A stretch of 64,000 nt of DNA from Apostichopus japonicus (lineage: Eukaryota > Echinodermata > Holothuroidea > Aspidochirotida > Stichopodidae): the NCBI RefSeq assembly GCF_037975245.1, contig NC_092564.1, forward strand, positions 12,674,484 to 12,738,483, written 5' to 3'. The translations under genes and the position numbers were made by a program. Every line of letters begins with the position of its first letter. Positions within the stretch are counted from its first letter, which is position 1. The notes beneath the pieces were generated by a model. The model ran no database searches. It worked only from the letters and a program-made list of their open reading frames with translations, and was not told where the DNA came from. Below are positions 49,050 to 60,692 of this stretch, piece after piece.

Positions 49050-49430
49050 ATGTAAAGCAACGCAATGGAACGGAACGGAGCGAACGAAAAACAATGTAGT
49101 ACAGCGAAAAGAAACCAACCACAAGACAATGAAATGGATGAAACAAAACAAAACGCAATGCCGTAAAGTGAGACGAAACACAATTCAGTTTAATGCATTG
49201 GCAGTGAAACGAAACAAAACACAATGCAATCAATTGATGCGAACAAAGAATAGAATACAATGCAATCAAATGACGGGAACGAAATAAAGAGGGTGCAATG
49301 CAACAAAACAAACTGAACGCAATACAATACAATGCAATCCATGAAACAAGACCAGACTTATTGCAATATAATTAAACAACCGAACGAAGCGTAATTCAAT
49401 GAAACGAAACGAACTAAAATGCAACGCAAC
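49050..49430 (+). repeat. Degenerate A-rich satellite-like tract (CAATGCAA / GAAACGAAAC words)
   Basis: Words such as CAATGCAATC, GAAACGAAACAAAAC and AACGGAACG recur for ~380 bp without a fixed period I can define. The minus-strand open frame (Phe/Ser/His/Cys-rich) is a by-product. Confidence 0.6.
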
Positions 49431-49440
49431 ACTAATGATA

Positions 49441-50819
49441 CCATTAATCTAGATTATGTAGCAGTTACGCGATCTTCTAGAAGACACCATATGTATTATA
49501 GTTACATCTTTGTTGAATTAAGAACTTCATACATGGTTAACTTTGATGTTTAAAACACCTTTCTGGCGCATGAGAAGACAGATCCATGTGATGGAAATGT
49601 CCTTTACACAGCCGATGTAGTTATCAAACTGCTATGCAAAGAGTTGTAAGGAGAGAAATAAAAATAACCAAGAAACAGAGCTTTAGCGGGCATCCTTTTG
49701 GCTAACATGTGATCAAAATGTTCAAGTGATATTTCCATATTTTTTTTTAATTTCCGTAATATTTTTGTTTTTCCAAAAGCCACACTTCTCCTTGACCATA
49801 ATTTGTTTGCCGCTAGCGATTTCGAAGATCTTACGCATGCATGGGTCATTGAAATTCTATACGATCAGTCGTGTCCTTATTTTGACCGAAAATTTGATCG
49901 GAACCAGGTACCTGGAAAGAAAATAAGCGTTGGCTAAGGACAAGAAGCTTACTCCTTTATCCTTTGTGATCTCTTCAGAGTCACGCCAGTAATACTTCAA
50001 GAGTGGTTAAGTTCAGTGGAAACCCATTCAACCTGTAGCTGTGACATGTGTGACTGATTTAAAAGTAATGTAAATTTAAGCGTTTAAGGCTACAAAGTAA
50101 TTGGATACGATGGGTTAGTACATAAACTACAGGCAAAATATGAAACGAATAGATAATCAAATAAATACAATTATCGACTTAAATATATATCTATATCTAT
50201 ATATATCTGTATATCTATATATCTATATATAAATATATCTATGTAAAAATGGACGGAATACGTTGGCAAATGTAATTCCCAAAATAAAATAAGACCAAAA
50301 CAATCCACATTACTTTATCTATGATAAATAGTTATTTTCAAATGACAAAATAAAATTGAACTAAATAAACAAAGATATAAAAACGTACGTAATTGAGTAT
50401 AACGATGACCTTAAATGCGTTGTTGACAGTGGCGTCACCACACGAGCGCCACCATCAGTTGGCGCGGAGCGTACAAGAACATTTTGGGTTTTTCATACCC
50501 CCAGATGGCCGGAAACGGCACTTCCCGAGTGTTTTATGCTGCGAATACCTAGCCCTAAAATATGGGTCTCAAGCCTGCAATTTCTCAGATTGCACGTAAA
50601 AGTCTGTAAAAACATTGTAATTTGTATATTCGATAGTGTTTTAAGAGAGTAGCTATTACTCGTAGTGTACTCGCAAAGACGTTTTTGAGTGTAGTAAGGG
50701 GATGTTGGAGAACTGGCTGAAATGAAGCAAGTCATTGGCCTAAGACGAAGTTGTGTTGCGCTTACCGGTACTCACACTCACTGCTTCCACTTTTCACGGG
50801 GAGTGAAGACGCGGTTGGG
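49441..50819. other. Intergenic, short TATATC tract
   Basis: Only a (TATATC)n-like tract at about 50185-50240 stands out. No gene recognised. Confidence 0.5.
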
Positions 50820-51066
50820 GTGACAATGTGGTCTATAGCCAGGGGACGGGTCGAGGGTCCCCCCAGCATTTACTAAAAAGATTACACCTATATAGTATAC
50901 GTGTGCATCGGACAGATCGACAAGTATGCATTGAAAAATGGGCAGATGCACGTTTCGGAGCCTTGGTAAATATTGGGGGGGGGGCTTATCATGCATTTGC
51001 CCCCTCAACTTTTTCATTGGGGGCTGAGCCCCCCAAGCCCCCCGGTTCCGCCGCCACTGCCCCCCT
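50820..51066 (-). mobile_element. Interspersed element with G-rich head (AGTGGCGGCGGAACCGGGG type)
   Basis: Read on the minus strand from 51066: AGTGGCGGCGGAACCGGGGG, then a GGGGGCTCAGCCCCC hairpin, an A/T-rich body and a GGGGGGACCC end near 50860. The AGTGGCG start followed by G-runs is typical of dispersed non-autonomous elements in marine invertebrates. A similar head occurs at 51966 in the same orientation. Confidence 0.55.
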
Positions 51067-51880
51067 CCCCTTTGGAAAATTTTCACATACGGAGGATGGG
51101 CTAGAAGCAAAATGCTGCCACATTTGATGCTAAATTCGATCTGAAGATATCTCCAGAAATTGCTATTTTTGAGGTAATGATTTTAACAAGGCGCAGAATT
51201 TTGCAGAGGATATGAACCACATGCTGTCGATATTATGCCTAACCCTATATCAATAGAACCTACATTTGTTGAATTAATGTGTGCATGACCCCCGACTCCT
51301 TTCTTGTCCTTCTCGTTTTCGCCTATTATCTATTAAGATGTAACAGGTTCCAGCATCGTTATTGGCTCCTATCAGGGATCTCACCATGTAATCCAAAGTT
51401 TGATCACACATCGAGTATGGCTCAGTATGCAGGTGTGAACATTCGCCATTGGTTCCTACAAGCATCTGACCTCTGCACCCCCTACACAACAGGGTTAATA
51501 TATGGGTCCACAAATATAGGCAAGTATGGTGCCTGCGGACCCTCACATTCTCACATTTCGTCAGCTCCTAACCTGTCAACCTCAGACCAAGGCAACATAT
51601 TGCAGTACCCTCCCTTCTCACAGTCATGTAGCTCGCGAAGCGGACGTGTATATCCGCTGGTATGGCGTGAGCACTGACACATTCGATGTAAATATCGACA
51701 CCTGTTGTGATGGCGCGGGTTACGACTTCGATACCCGACGTTCAAGGATAAACTTTTCATTTTTTCGCAGCTCATTTGAAGAAAATACGAATTACTGTGC
51801 TTCTTTGTCCTTATGAAAAACCAACTCAGATGATGGGAGTTGAATAAAACAAAATATATTTTTTTTACCAACCCAAATCT
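51067..51880. other. Moderate-GC block with open frames on both strands, unidentified
   Basis: Lies between two same-orientation G-rich element heads. Overlapping frames of 90-137 codons are open on both strands (for example one plus frame containing WFLQASDLCTPYTTG) and base composition is less AT-rich than the surroundings. I recognise no domain. It may be part of a transposable element. Confidence 0.4.
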
Positions 51881-51966
51881 CAGATGGGGGGGCACTCGGG
51901 GGGCACTAGGTTTTCCAGAGGGGGCACGTGCCCCCCTGGCCCCCCCCCCCCTTGGCGACGCCACTG
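51881..51966 (-). mobile_element. Second interspersed-element head (AGTGGCGTCGCCAAGGGG type)
   Basis: Minus strand from ~51966: AGTGGCGTCGCCAAGGGGG, then GGGGGGCACGTGCCCCC (a perfect hairpin) and further G-runs. Same orientation and general design as the element ending at 51066. Its 3' end was not determined. Confidence 0.55.
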
Positions 51967-52215
51967 GTTGTTGAACAATCAGCTATAATTGAGTTCTTAC
52001 TCCTTACAATCCCTAATACAGATGCATACCCAAACTTTACAAGAAAGCAGACAAACACACGTACACACACACATACACATACAGATACGAAGACGTGAGA
52101 GAATATACTCTCGGCACTGGTATCCATGCCATGCTTACTCTTGGTTGTGTGCTAATCATTTTTCATAATTAATTGTGATGATATATTTATACGCGCACAT
52201 GCACGATTAATGGTA

Positions 52216-52390
52216 CATTTCAAGAAAAGTCAACTAAGATCATAACCACGCAACTGGATCTATACTCTCAAGCCTTGTCCCCATACATTGACGCTACCAC
52301 CAAGTACTCAGGACGGGGTTACGTCAGTTGAGATACCACAAGTCCCTACGAAAGGGATTAGATATTATTCACCGATCTGTGGTATCTTGA
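52216..52390 (-). mobile_element. U2-headed SINE-like element, copy E (diverged)
   Basis: Minus strand: the head GATCGGTGAATAATATCTAA aligns with U2 GATCAAGTGTAGTATCTGTT. Next is a CCCTTTCGTAGGG hairpin, as in copy A. The body includes AACTGACGTAACCCCGTC, and the end GTTGACTTTTCTTGAAATG aligns with GGCGACTTTTTCTTAAAAAG of copies A and B. No duplication is recognisable any more. Confidence 0.6.
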
Positions 52391-53786
52391 CGTATTTGCT
52401 AGATAACATGCGTTTGTGTCAAAATGTTTTAACCGCAATGAATATGACTATATTAACATATAGGGGCGAAAGCATCACTCTTGTCTCGGTAGGATGTTAG
52501 ATGCTATGTCTTCGAGGACAGTTGCAACCCCCCTCCTCCTCTTGACAGTGGAGGGCGCTAAGGTGCAACATGGAGCTGTATATATTTTACAATTTGTGAA
52601 ACAATGTGAAAGAAGTTTCGACTGTTTAAATTGTACCGGGCATAGGCCGTCATGTTATATACGTATGTACTATACACTAGGACTTCATGTAATATTCTCT
52701 CTACCCTTGGGGAGGGGGCAATGGTGTCGAACCCCCATGATTGTATGTGACCCCGGAACTATACCTTGCTTTTGCCCCTGTTGGTGATAAATCCCTTCAT
52801 CTTAATGGTTTCCTTTGTTTAATCAAAAGTAAGGAACGCATAAATGTTGTACAATGGGGTAGTACAATGCATAGTACAATGAAAATGTGACGCAGAATTA
52901 TTGTTGATTAATTATTGTGTCTGTATATGATATTGATATACGATATGTGAGCAAAGCCGCGTTGAATTTATCAACACGAACGTTCTTTCTTACACTGTAC
53001 TTGTAATGTGTAGAAGTATGTCAATGTCATTCAGTGCGTACATCATATATTTGATTCCACGGGGAATGTTCTGCTGAAATATGTGACGTTAATTGACATA
53101 TTTTGACATTCACTTATATAAATTATATATATAGGACTTCGAAGGACTACGGCTTCAAATTAGGTCATGATGGCCTCACGAAGAATGAAGAAGAATTGAG
53201 AACAAAGCGATGTTTCTTGATAGTACAATTGAAAATTATCTAGTGTAAACGTACACTGTTGTCAATTATGAAACTTCTGTGCATGCAATTCCCAAAGGGG
53301 GTTATTTAAAAAGTGAAACATATTAAAGCGACGGGATATTTTCTATCAGTTTCGAGGCATAATTTAGTCGTGACATATGTAGGCCTTCTGATTAACTTTT
53401 TTGACCCTTTTTCAACTATTGTTTTATCAACAGCTTGATATGAAGACAATCTTTGGCTGATGTGTTGTACAAAAGCTTAAATTTGCGTAAAATCCTTTCT
53501 TATTCTTTTGTGAACTTTAACCTCTTTTCTTCCTGAATAAGTGATGTTCCTTGTTAAGATTTCATTGGATATTCGTGTGCGAAGATATATATGTATTGCT
53601 AATTTGTTGCACGGAAATTTATGGAGACCTAAGTCAATCTTGTGGTTTAAAAAAAAAAACCCAAAAAACACATACACTTAGCTGACATAACTATATGCTA
53701 CCATATTTTCATATCGGTTGCACGTATAACGTGGCCAAATTTGCAGATTAGAAGCAAGGCGAAAGTTGACCTTAATATTATTCATA
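52391..53786. other. Intergenic, nothing firm
   Basis: A 97-codon plus frame (52494-52787) with several cysteines has no signal peptide or homology I can see. Otherwise AT-rich with no arrays. Confidence 0.45.
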
Positions 53787-54150
53787 TGATAGCAGCTAAT
53801 CGCACCATTGTCGATGAGAAGTGTTCGCTTACAGGTATTATCAAATATAATTAAACCTGGCTGGTCAAAAGTGAAACTTGAGTATAAAACGTAACTACTG
53901 AGCTATACTTTAAGAATACATCTGATTAGTCTTTACTGGTTATGCATATATGGGTAGCCTACATTAAAATGATTACCAGCTAACCGTACCATTTTTGATG
54001 AGAAGAGTTCGCATACGGGTGTCATAGCTTAAAATTGACTGAGTCTGGTCTAAAAGAAAAAATGTGGTTATAAAACGTACCAACTGCAGCTTTAATATAA
54101 TACGTCTCATTAACGATAAGTGATTAAGCATACTAGATGCCCTACAGACA
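53787..54150 (+). repeat. Diverged two-unit tandem duplication, ~182-bp period
   Basis: Unit 1 (53787) starts ATGATAGCAGCTAATCGCAC and unit 2 (53969) starts ATGATTACCAGCTAACCGTA. Both then carry GATGAGAAG.GTTCGC, a CTGG..GGTC.AAA block and TATAAAACGTA in the same order. Identity is perhaps 65-70% by eye. Confidence 0.7.
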
Positions 54151-54332
54151 AATGATTACACAAAAACAAAACATGGTAAATGATCATTAAAAAAAAAAAA
54201 AACGATCATAAGTCTGTTTTTGATAACAAGTTTCGTTTTTGATGTTAATTTTGATGTTAAGAAAAGGAATGTTTATTGTGGTAAAGTGTTATTGTTATGT
54301 TAACTGCGCGCCGGAAGTAGTACGTAATTACG

Positions 54333-54839
54333 TCTTGTTGTATATTATGTATCTTGTTGTCTATTGTTTCTTCAATATATGATGTATCTTGTTGTATATT
54401 ATGCATCTTGTTGTATATTATGTATCTTATTATATATTATGTATCTTGATGTATATTATGCATCTTGTTGTATATTATGTATCTTAGTATATATTATGTA
54501 TCTTGATGTATGTTATGTATCTTGATGTATGTTATGTATCTTGTTGTATATTATGTGTATTGTTGTATATTATGTATCTTATTATATATTATGTATCTTG
54601 TTGTATATTATGTATCTTGTTGTATATTATGTATCTTGTTGTATATTATGTGTATTGTTGTATATTATGTATCTTATTATATATTATACATCTTGTTGTA
54701 TATTATGTGTATTGTTGTATATTATGTATCTTATTATATATTATACATCTTGTTGTATATTATGTGTCTTGCTGTATAGGCTATTATGTATCTTGTTGTA
54801 TATTATGTATCTCATTATATATTATGTATCTTGTTGTAA
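54333..54839 (+). repeat. 19-bp minisatellite (TATCTTGTTGTATATTATG), ~26 copies
   Basis: Period of 19 bp confirmed from successive TCTTG landmarks (for example 54501 and 54520). Variants are TTATTATATATTATG and TGTATTGTTG. Because 19 is not a multiple of three, all three frames stay open and give Cys/Ile/Leu/Tyr-rich ORFs of 89-141 codons, which are artefacts. Confidence 0.96.
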
Positions 54840-57628
54840 GTCAGTGCCGACATTCTGCACTCCAGAGGCTTACCCACTCAAAACACTCAATAAATCTCCA
54901 GCATGTTTTTATTATGATCATCATTTGACTCCCTGAGCCGGATTATTACCTCCCAAGACCAAACCAAGTCAATGTCTTTTATTAGGAACCTATGTGTTAA
55001 TGACCACATTACATAATTACCCTTGCTAACACTCTTTAATTTTAACCACGATAGATATACCTACAGTATATGCAAAATTAACTAAGAAATGTCACTATGT
55101 AAAATATAAAGTTCAATAATGAAACAAGAACAAACAAAGAAAAAGACAAGAAAAGAGAGGAATAAATGTGATTTCACAATTTTTTTTATGAGATAAAGCA
55201 AAATACCCACTTGAACTTTATAGCCATGACACATCAAACAAATTCGGTAAGACACATTTGCCCATATAAACGTAATCCAATTTAAAATCTGACTAGCTTT
55301 ATATAGATAATGTTTAGAAAACACAGGCAGTTATGTGGTAGTTAACGAATACTTGTATGCTTTACGCGATAATCAGTCTACGACGTTTCAACAAAATGTA
55401 GAGTAATAAAAAACGAAGAAATTCATTCGTTAGAGTTAAAAAAAAAGTAAAAGAAGTTACTCGTTGACAAACAACCGGATATATTAGTGCTTTTATTTTT
55501 ATTTGTCGGTAATTACCGAATTGACGCCAAGAAGGTTAATTATGTTTGCCGTAAGGTTTCATTAGCTACAGAAGCGCTTCAAAACTCAGGTAGATCAATT
55601 GGCGTTTATATCGTAAACACTCCACGTGGTATTGGAGGGGATAATTCCCTGCCGCGGTGGAAATAATATGTGTAGGCCTATAGTGAAAGAGTTTGACGCT
55701 TCGAATAACCAATCATTCGAAAATGAATAATTATTATTGGCCAAAATTTGGAATACTTTCTGGTTTAAAATTAGTTTGACTTTCTTTCACTTTTTTTTTG
55801 TCCAAAATGATTTTATGAATAAGTTAACTCGATTGGATGAATGTTATTTACGTCACGAACAATCTCGATTAAGTAAGTTTTTTGGAGGGCAAAGGTCTGA
55901 ACAAAAGCTTACGTGTATATTACGGAACAACTGGAATTTTTTGGGGGGAGAGGTTTCGATCGTGGTCGATACAATTTAAAACAACGAGATGATATGTTTT
56001 GAAAGAATCCATGTTTTTCTTTTAACATATAAAAGTTTCATATTTGCACGTGGGATTAACCATGAACAAATAAACACAGCATTATTATATCAAGTTTGAA
56101 TAAATGATAAAATCACATGTTTTCTTAATGTTTCAAAACGGTATAGGTTTTCATCAACGTATTACAAGTCGAATAGTTTAAAGTAGGTCTATATAGTGTA
56201 AACCATTCATGAAACTCAAGAATTTAACATTCAAAGTATGAAGGAAAAGCAGAAGAAGGAGAAGAAGAAGAAGGTTTCACATTGATTATACCGAAAGAAA
56301 CGTTTTTGGGCAGTTTCCTTTCATAAACATATTAGTTTTACTCAATTTATTTCGAACAATGTGGCACACGAATGACGTGAACCCTTTTTTGTGGGCTTTA
56401 TCTCCTCAAAAGGTCGATGGTAATTAGGCTGAAAAGAAACAGTTACAGCTTCAAATCATGTTAGCAAATTGTGATAAGTAGGTTTGGGAAAAACGCCACA
56501 GCCATTGTTGCCACCTTAATGTAATAAACTCAGCAAACCAGTTCTGAGCAGGCGTATTAGATTATGTGGGCAAATTATGGTGCAAACGCAACCGGTTAAT
56601 TCAAGTGTAATTTGTTTTAAAATGAAAAGAATCCTTCGAGGACTATATATATGAAACATGTTGCACCGAAATTTTAAACATTATAACGGGGTATTCTAAT
56701 ATAGATAAATTGCTTAGAGTATGTTTATATATACATATAGCCTTGCAGCTACTTTACATAATTTCACTGTTGGCCGCGACCCCTATATCTCGGTTACCCC
56801 GATATCTGGGCGATTAAATTTCCGATAGAAGATCGCCCGTCAAAATGGAAATAACGACCTTTCTTATATACTACTATACATTTACCATGACAGTGTCTTA
56901 AGCCAATAGTATACGTTATGGTGTATACACATTGTAAAAGCAGGCTACACGGGTACGAATATTAACTATATCGTAAAAGTTAGCACAAGAATGCATATAC
57001 ATATGTATAACGATAATAAGGAAGACTTATTAGAAACATTAGACCTAAGACGGGAATGTAAACACAGTTTTCTCTGACTATAGCCAATTTACAAGGTATC
57101 ATTCTTCATATCATTCAAATACAAGGCTACAAGTAATGGCCCCAAACTGCACTGATGTATTTGTGTATGTTTCAGCAAACGTTTCATTACCAGAGCATGA
57201 TGGGTTGCGTGGTATTCTGGCTCAAGGCGGTATATCCTATCCACATTTAATATACAAAGGGCAGATGTGCAAAGGGAGTAAACGGATCGTAAAACATATG
57301 AAAATGTCGGGGGTAATATTTTGTGTATACGTTGGAGCGATTGATTAGAAGAATGAAAGCCAATTAATCATAGCGGTAAGCTTAATATGTGGGTTATATA
57401 GCCCAAAGGGGAGAACGGATTTTAGAACTAATTTTGAAGACGTTTCTGTCGCTTGGTCGTTCGTTCGTGGGGGGGGGGGGGGGGGAGGCAAGATTCCTCA
57501 GGAACGAAGGTTTGATTCCCTATGCATGGTTATATTATAAAACATAAATACTATACATGTATATGTAGTTGGTCTTGTTACATTTCTTTAAAACAGGACT
57601 ATTTTGTAAAGGAATGTTACCCAATACA
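54840..57628. other. Intergenic, nothing recognised
   Basis: AT-rich. A (GAAGAA)n run at about 56247-56270 and a G-run at 57470-57486 are the only local features. Short open frames lack motifs. Confidence 0.5.
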
Positions 57629-57836
57629 GAGCCTGGACACGAAAACCAAAACAAGAAAAAAAGACAAGAAAAGGAGAGACTTGATCAACGATCAACCCCA
57701 GCCCTCCCCCTCCCCACCCCCCCCCCTCCGCCACACTGATACTGTAACCTTCTGATAATGACGCCGTTACGTCAAGTGAAGTATCACAATATCCATTTTT
57801 TTAAAGGAATATATAAAATACATTAATCCCGATTTA
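57629..57836 (-). mobile_element. U2-headed SINE-like element, copy C (diverged)
   Basis: On the plus strand GCCTGGACACGAAAACCAAA (57630) matches CCTGGGCACGAAAACCAAAC of copy B. GATCAACGATCAACCCCAGCCC, CACACTGATACTGTAACCTTCTGATAATG and GTATCACAATATCC..AAAGGAA follow in the order seen in copy B. The U2 head is barely recognisable (CATTAATCCCGATTTAG, 57821-57837). It shares GACGY.GTTACGTCAAGTGA with copy E but not with A or B. Confidence 0.6.
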
Positions 57837-60645
57837 GACTGCTCAAATCAATTATAGAATCGTTCTCTAATATTTTAAAAGAAATGTCAAAATGTTTTTT
57901 TTTTTGTACCCAGGAATAATGAAATTTCGAGCTGCAAATGTTGAAGACAAATTAATGTCAAACATGGTTCGCTGGTATACATTAAGTTCAAGTTGGTCAC
58001 TGCATATCATTACCATATTTTGCTTGGACATTTGACAGAAATATTATGAAACTGTATGGTATATATGTATGAAATATAAAGAATTCCATTTAGTCCATGT
58101 TTACTGAAGCATATACCGGGGTAACTATATCGGCTGTTACGTCACAATTGCCTCTGGTTGTCTTCCGTAGACGGGTTGTGGGTATAGGCTAAACACAGAT
58201 GCTATCAAGCTGACGTGAATTCTCTGCATCCTATATTGATTTTAGAAGATTGGTATCTATAGACTCATATATTAGTGGTAGGATGGTGACGGGGGGGGGG
58301 GTGGGGGCGGATGAGAGGTCAAATGCATTAAACGTTCAAATATATCAACAAAATTTAAACGATTCATTTTCAGTTTGTGAAGGCGGAACAGTTACGCCAA
58401 CAAAGAAAAGGCTTAATTTGTCAGGTCCTTTTGAAAGCACAATAAGTATATAAACTTGCTTTGCTTGTGGTACTTCTTTTGTCATAGTTTTGTTAAAAAT
58501 ATTCACTATAGTTGATATGTAAGCAACCTGTATTCTTTCAGTAGCTTACAATAATATAATCGCAAGCAACTTTCCACAATATTTAGTCAACAAACTGATC
58601 TGAAAATAACAGGTCTGACATTATTGGTCTTTAAATAACTAGTGCCACATAAACTGACTTGTCTTAAATAACGTGTATCAAATAACTGATACAACATACA
58701 AAAAAAGTTATGAAAGATAAATTCTACTCACTAAAACCCCTAAAATAACGAGTCATTAATCTTGCCATATAATCGTAGAAGGAACTCTCTCTGGACTTTT
58801 ATATCTAGTTACAACCCAGACTAAATTAGGTGCATGTGTATATCAGTTTTAAAGGCGGGATTGGGTGGGGGGGGGGGGGGGTTGGCGGGGAAGGTTAGAT
58901 ATCGATCTATGCTTTGCAAAAATAAATGACTTTGACGAGGTTGTAGAAAATAGAAACGCTCTTATGACACAATAATGTAAGAAGACAAAACAAAATTTTG
59001 TGTATAATATATATATATAATATAATATATAGTAGTATAATATAATATAATATATGTAATTGCGAGGTGACATATTATAAACGCAATGATTTGCTCTCAG
59101 TCTGTTATGGAGTGTTATATACAGTTACATGTGCGTATAACGGACAAAACTGTTTTCTGTGTTGTTTCATCTTTAACCATTGTTTTTGCGGACATGTCAA
59201 CTGTCCTTTTTCTTTGACCTCAATTGATGAGGTAAATACCATCAATGTAATCCACTAATGGGAATTAGTTACAAACCAGTTTCATGAACTTAAAAGGATA
59301 TGCCAGTGGCTGCACTTGATTGCTTAGTCAAAAGTTCTTGAAATATTCAGCACGATTAGTGCTAAGCCACCTCTTCATATCATTTGCTATATGGCGAAGA
59401 TACGAATTCTTCAAATTTGGTGATTTTTTTGTTTTGTTTTGTCTTTAAGTTTATATGGCAACCATAGAGTAGATGATATATCGTCATGGCAAATTGTTTG
59501 TTGATGAATTTCTGCGTAAAAGAAAACATTTACAGATAAACAATCACATATTCCATATTTGGTATCAAACATCAAGAAAAGGTAAAACTGAAGAAGACGA
59601 TTTATAAGGAGAGTGAAGCGTTCGACATCACAGACCACCGACTGTGATCCACTTCCGGGTAATAACGGAAGTACTAAAAGACCTTCCAACCTAATGTTAC
59701 ATTTAGTCAATCTAGAGTTAGGTACAAGTTATTGAGGTGGAATTTTCTTCAAGTGAAAGCGTGGATTTATTTTTCTCTTTAACATAATTGTTACTTCGTT
59801 TACCACACGAATATCCCTTGAAGTGCCTTGTTTTCAAAGCAAAAGTCAAGATGGATTTGGTGTTTTTTCTTGTATCTTTGAATAATTAACCTCTCTAAGT
59901 CACACTTTTTTTTTCTTCTTTGTTATGAATACGGTTTAACTACAGCCAAATTTAAAAATCATATGAGAAGCGTCAGTGATAGTATTGAATACATTAAGAT
60001 CATTCGATTTTCAGCGAAATGAGTTTTTTCTTATACTTTCTTTCTTCTTTAAATATTTAATATATAGGTAATCTTATGACTTTTTTTGCGGTTCTTTTCT
60101 TCACTTTTTCTCATTGTCAGGCAATCAAAAAAAAATCAGAATAAACTAATAAGTAAATATTTGAACTTGTAAGGAACGCCGTATTTCATTTCTCTTTAAA
60201 TCATCAATCACAAAATGTTGAACTTACAAAAGAAACGCAGGGAAGAAAGAGTTAATGCAAACAGAATAATGGCGAAGATATAGCACTTATCAATCTCCCA
60301 CAAAGAGTTTGCCATAATCTGCACGTGTGGTTCGAATTGGTGAAAACGAAAATAGGCTGCTTAATATCACAAATGTAAGATGGATTTTAAGAAGTCATTA
60401 CGTATATGGTTTCTCTCTTAAAAAGTGTGTTTATTGCTTTTTGATGGACATAAATTAGTGTCTTATTACCGGCAAATTTGTGTCATTGTATCAACGTGTG
60501 TAGTAAGCATCATTTGGCTGTGAACATATGGTGACTTAAATAATAACTTGTTAAAGTTTTTTTAAATACAAATCTAGTGCAATAATAGGCGAAATACGTT
60601 CATACAGGTGTACCAGTGATGATAATAAAATGTGCTACATAAATA

Positions 60646-60692
<47 letters not shown>

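Noticed and set aside
52494-52787. 97-codon cysteine-containing frame as a secreted protein
   Set aside because: The N-terminus is a poor signal peptide, no cysteine pattern is recognisable and no splice sites support it.
54333-54839. CRISPR-like array
   Set aside because: Direct 19-bp tandem repeat without spacers, in an animal genome.
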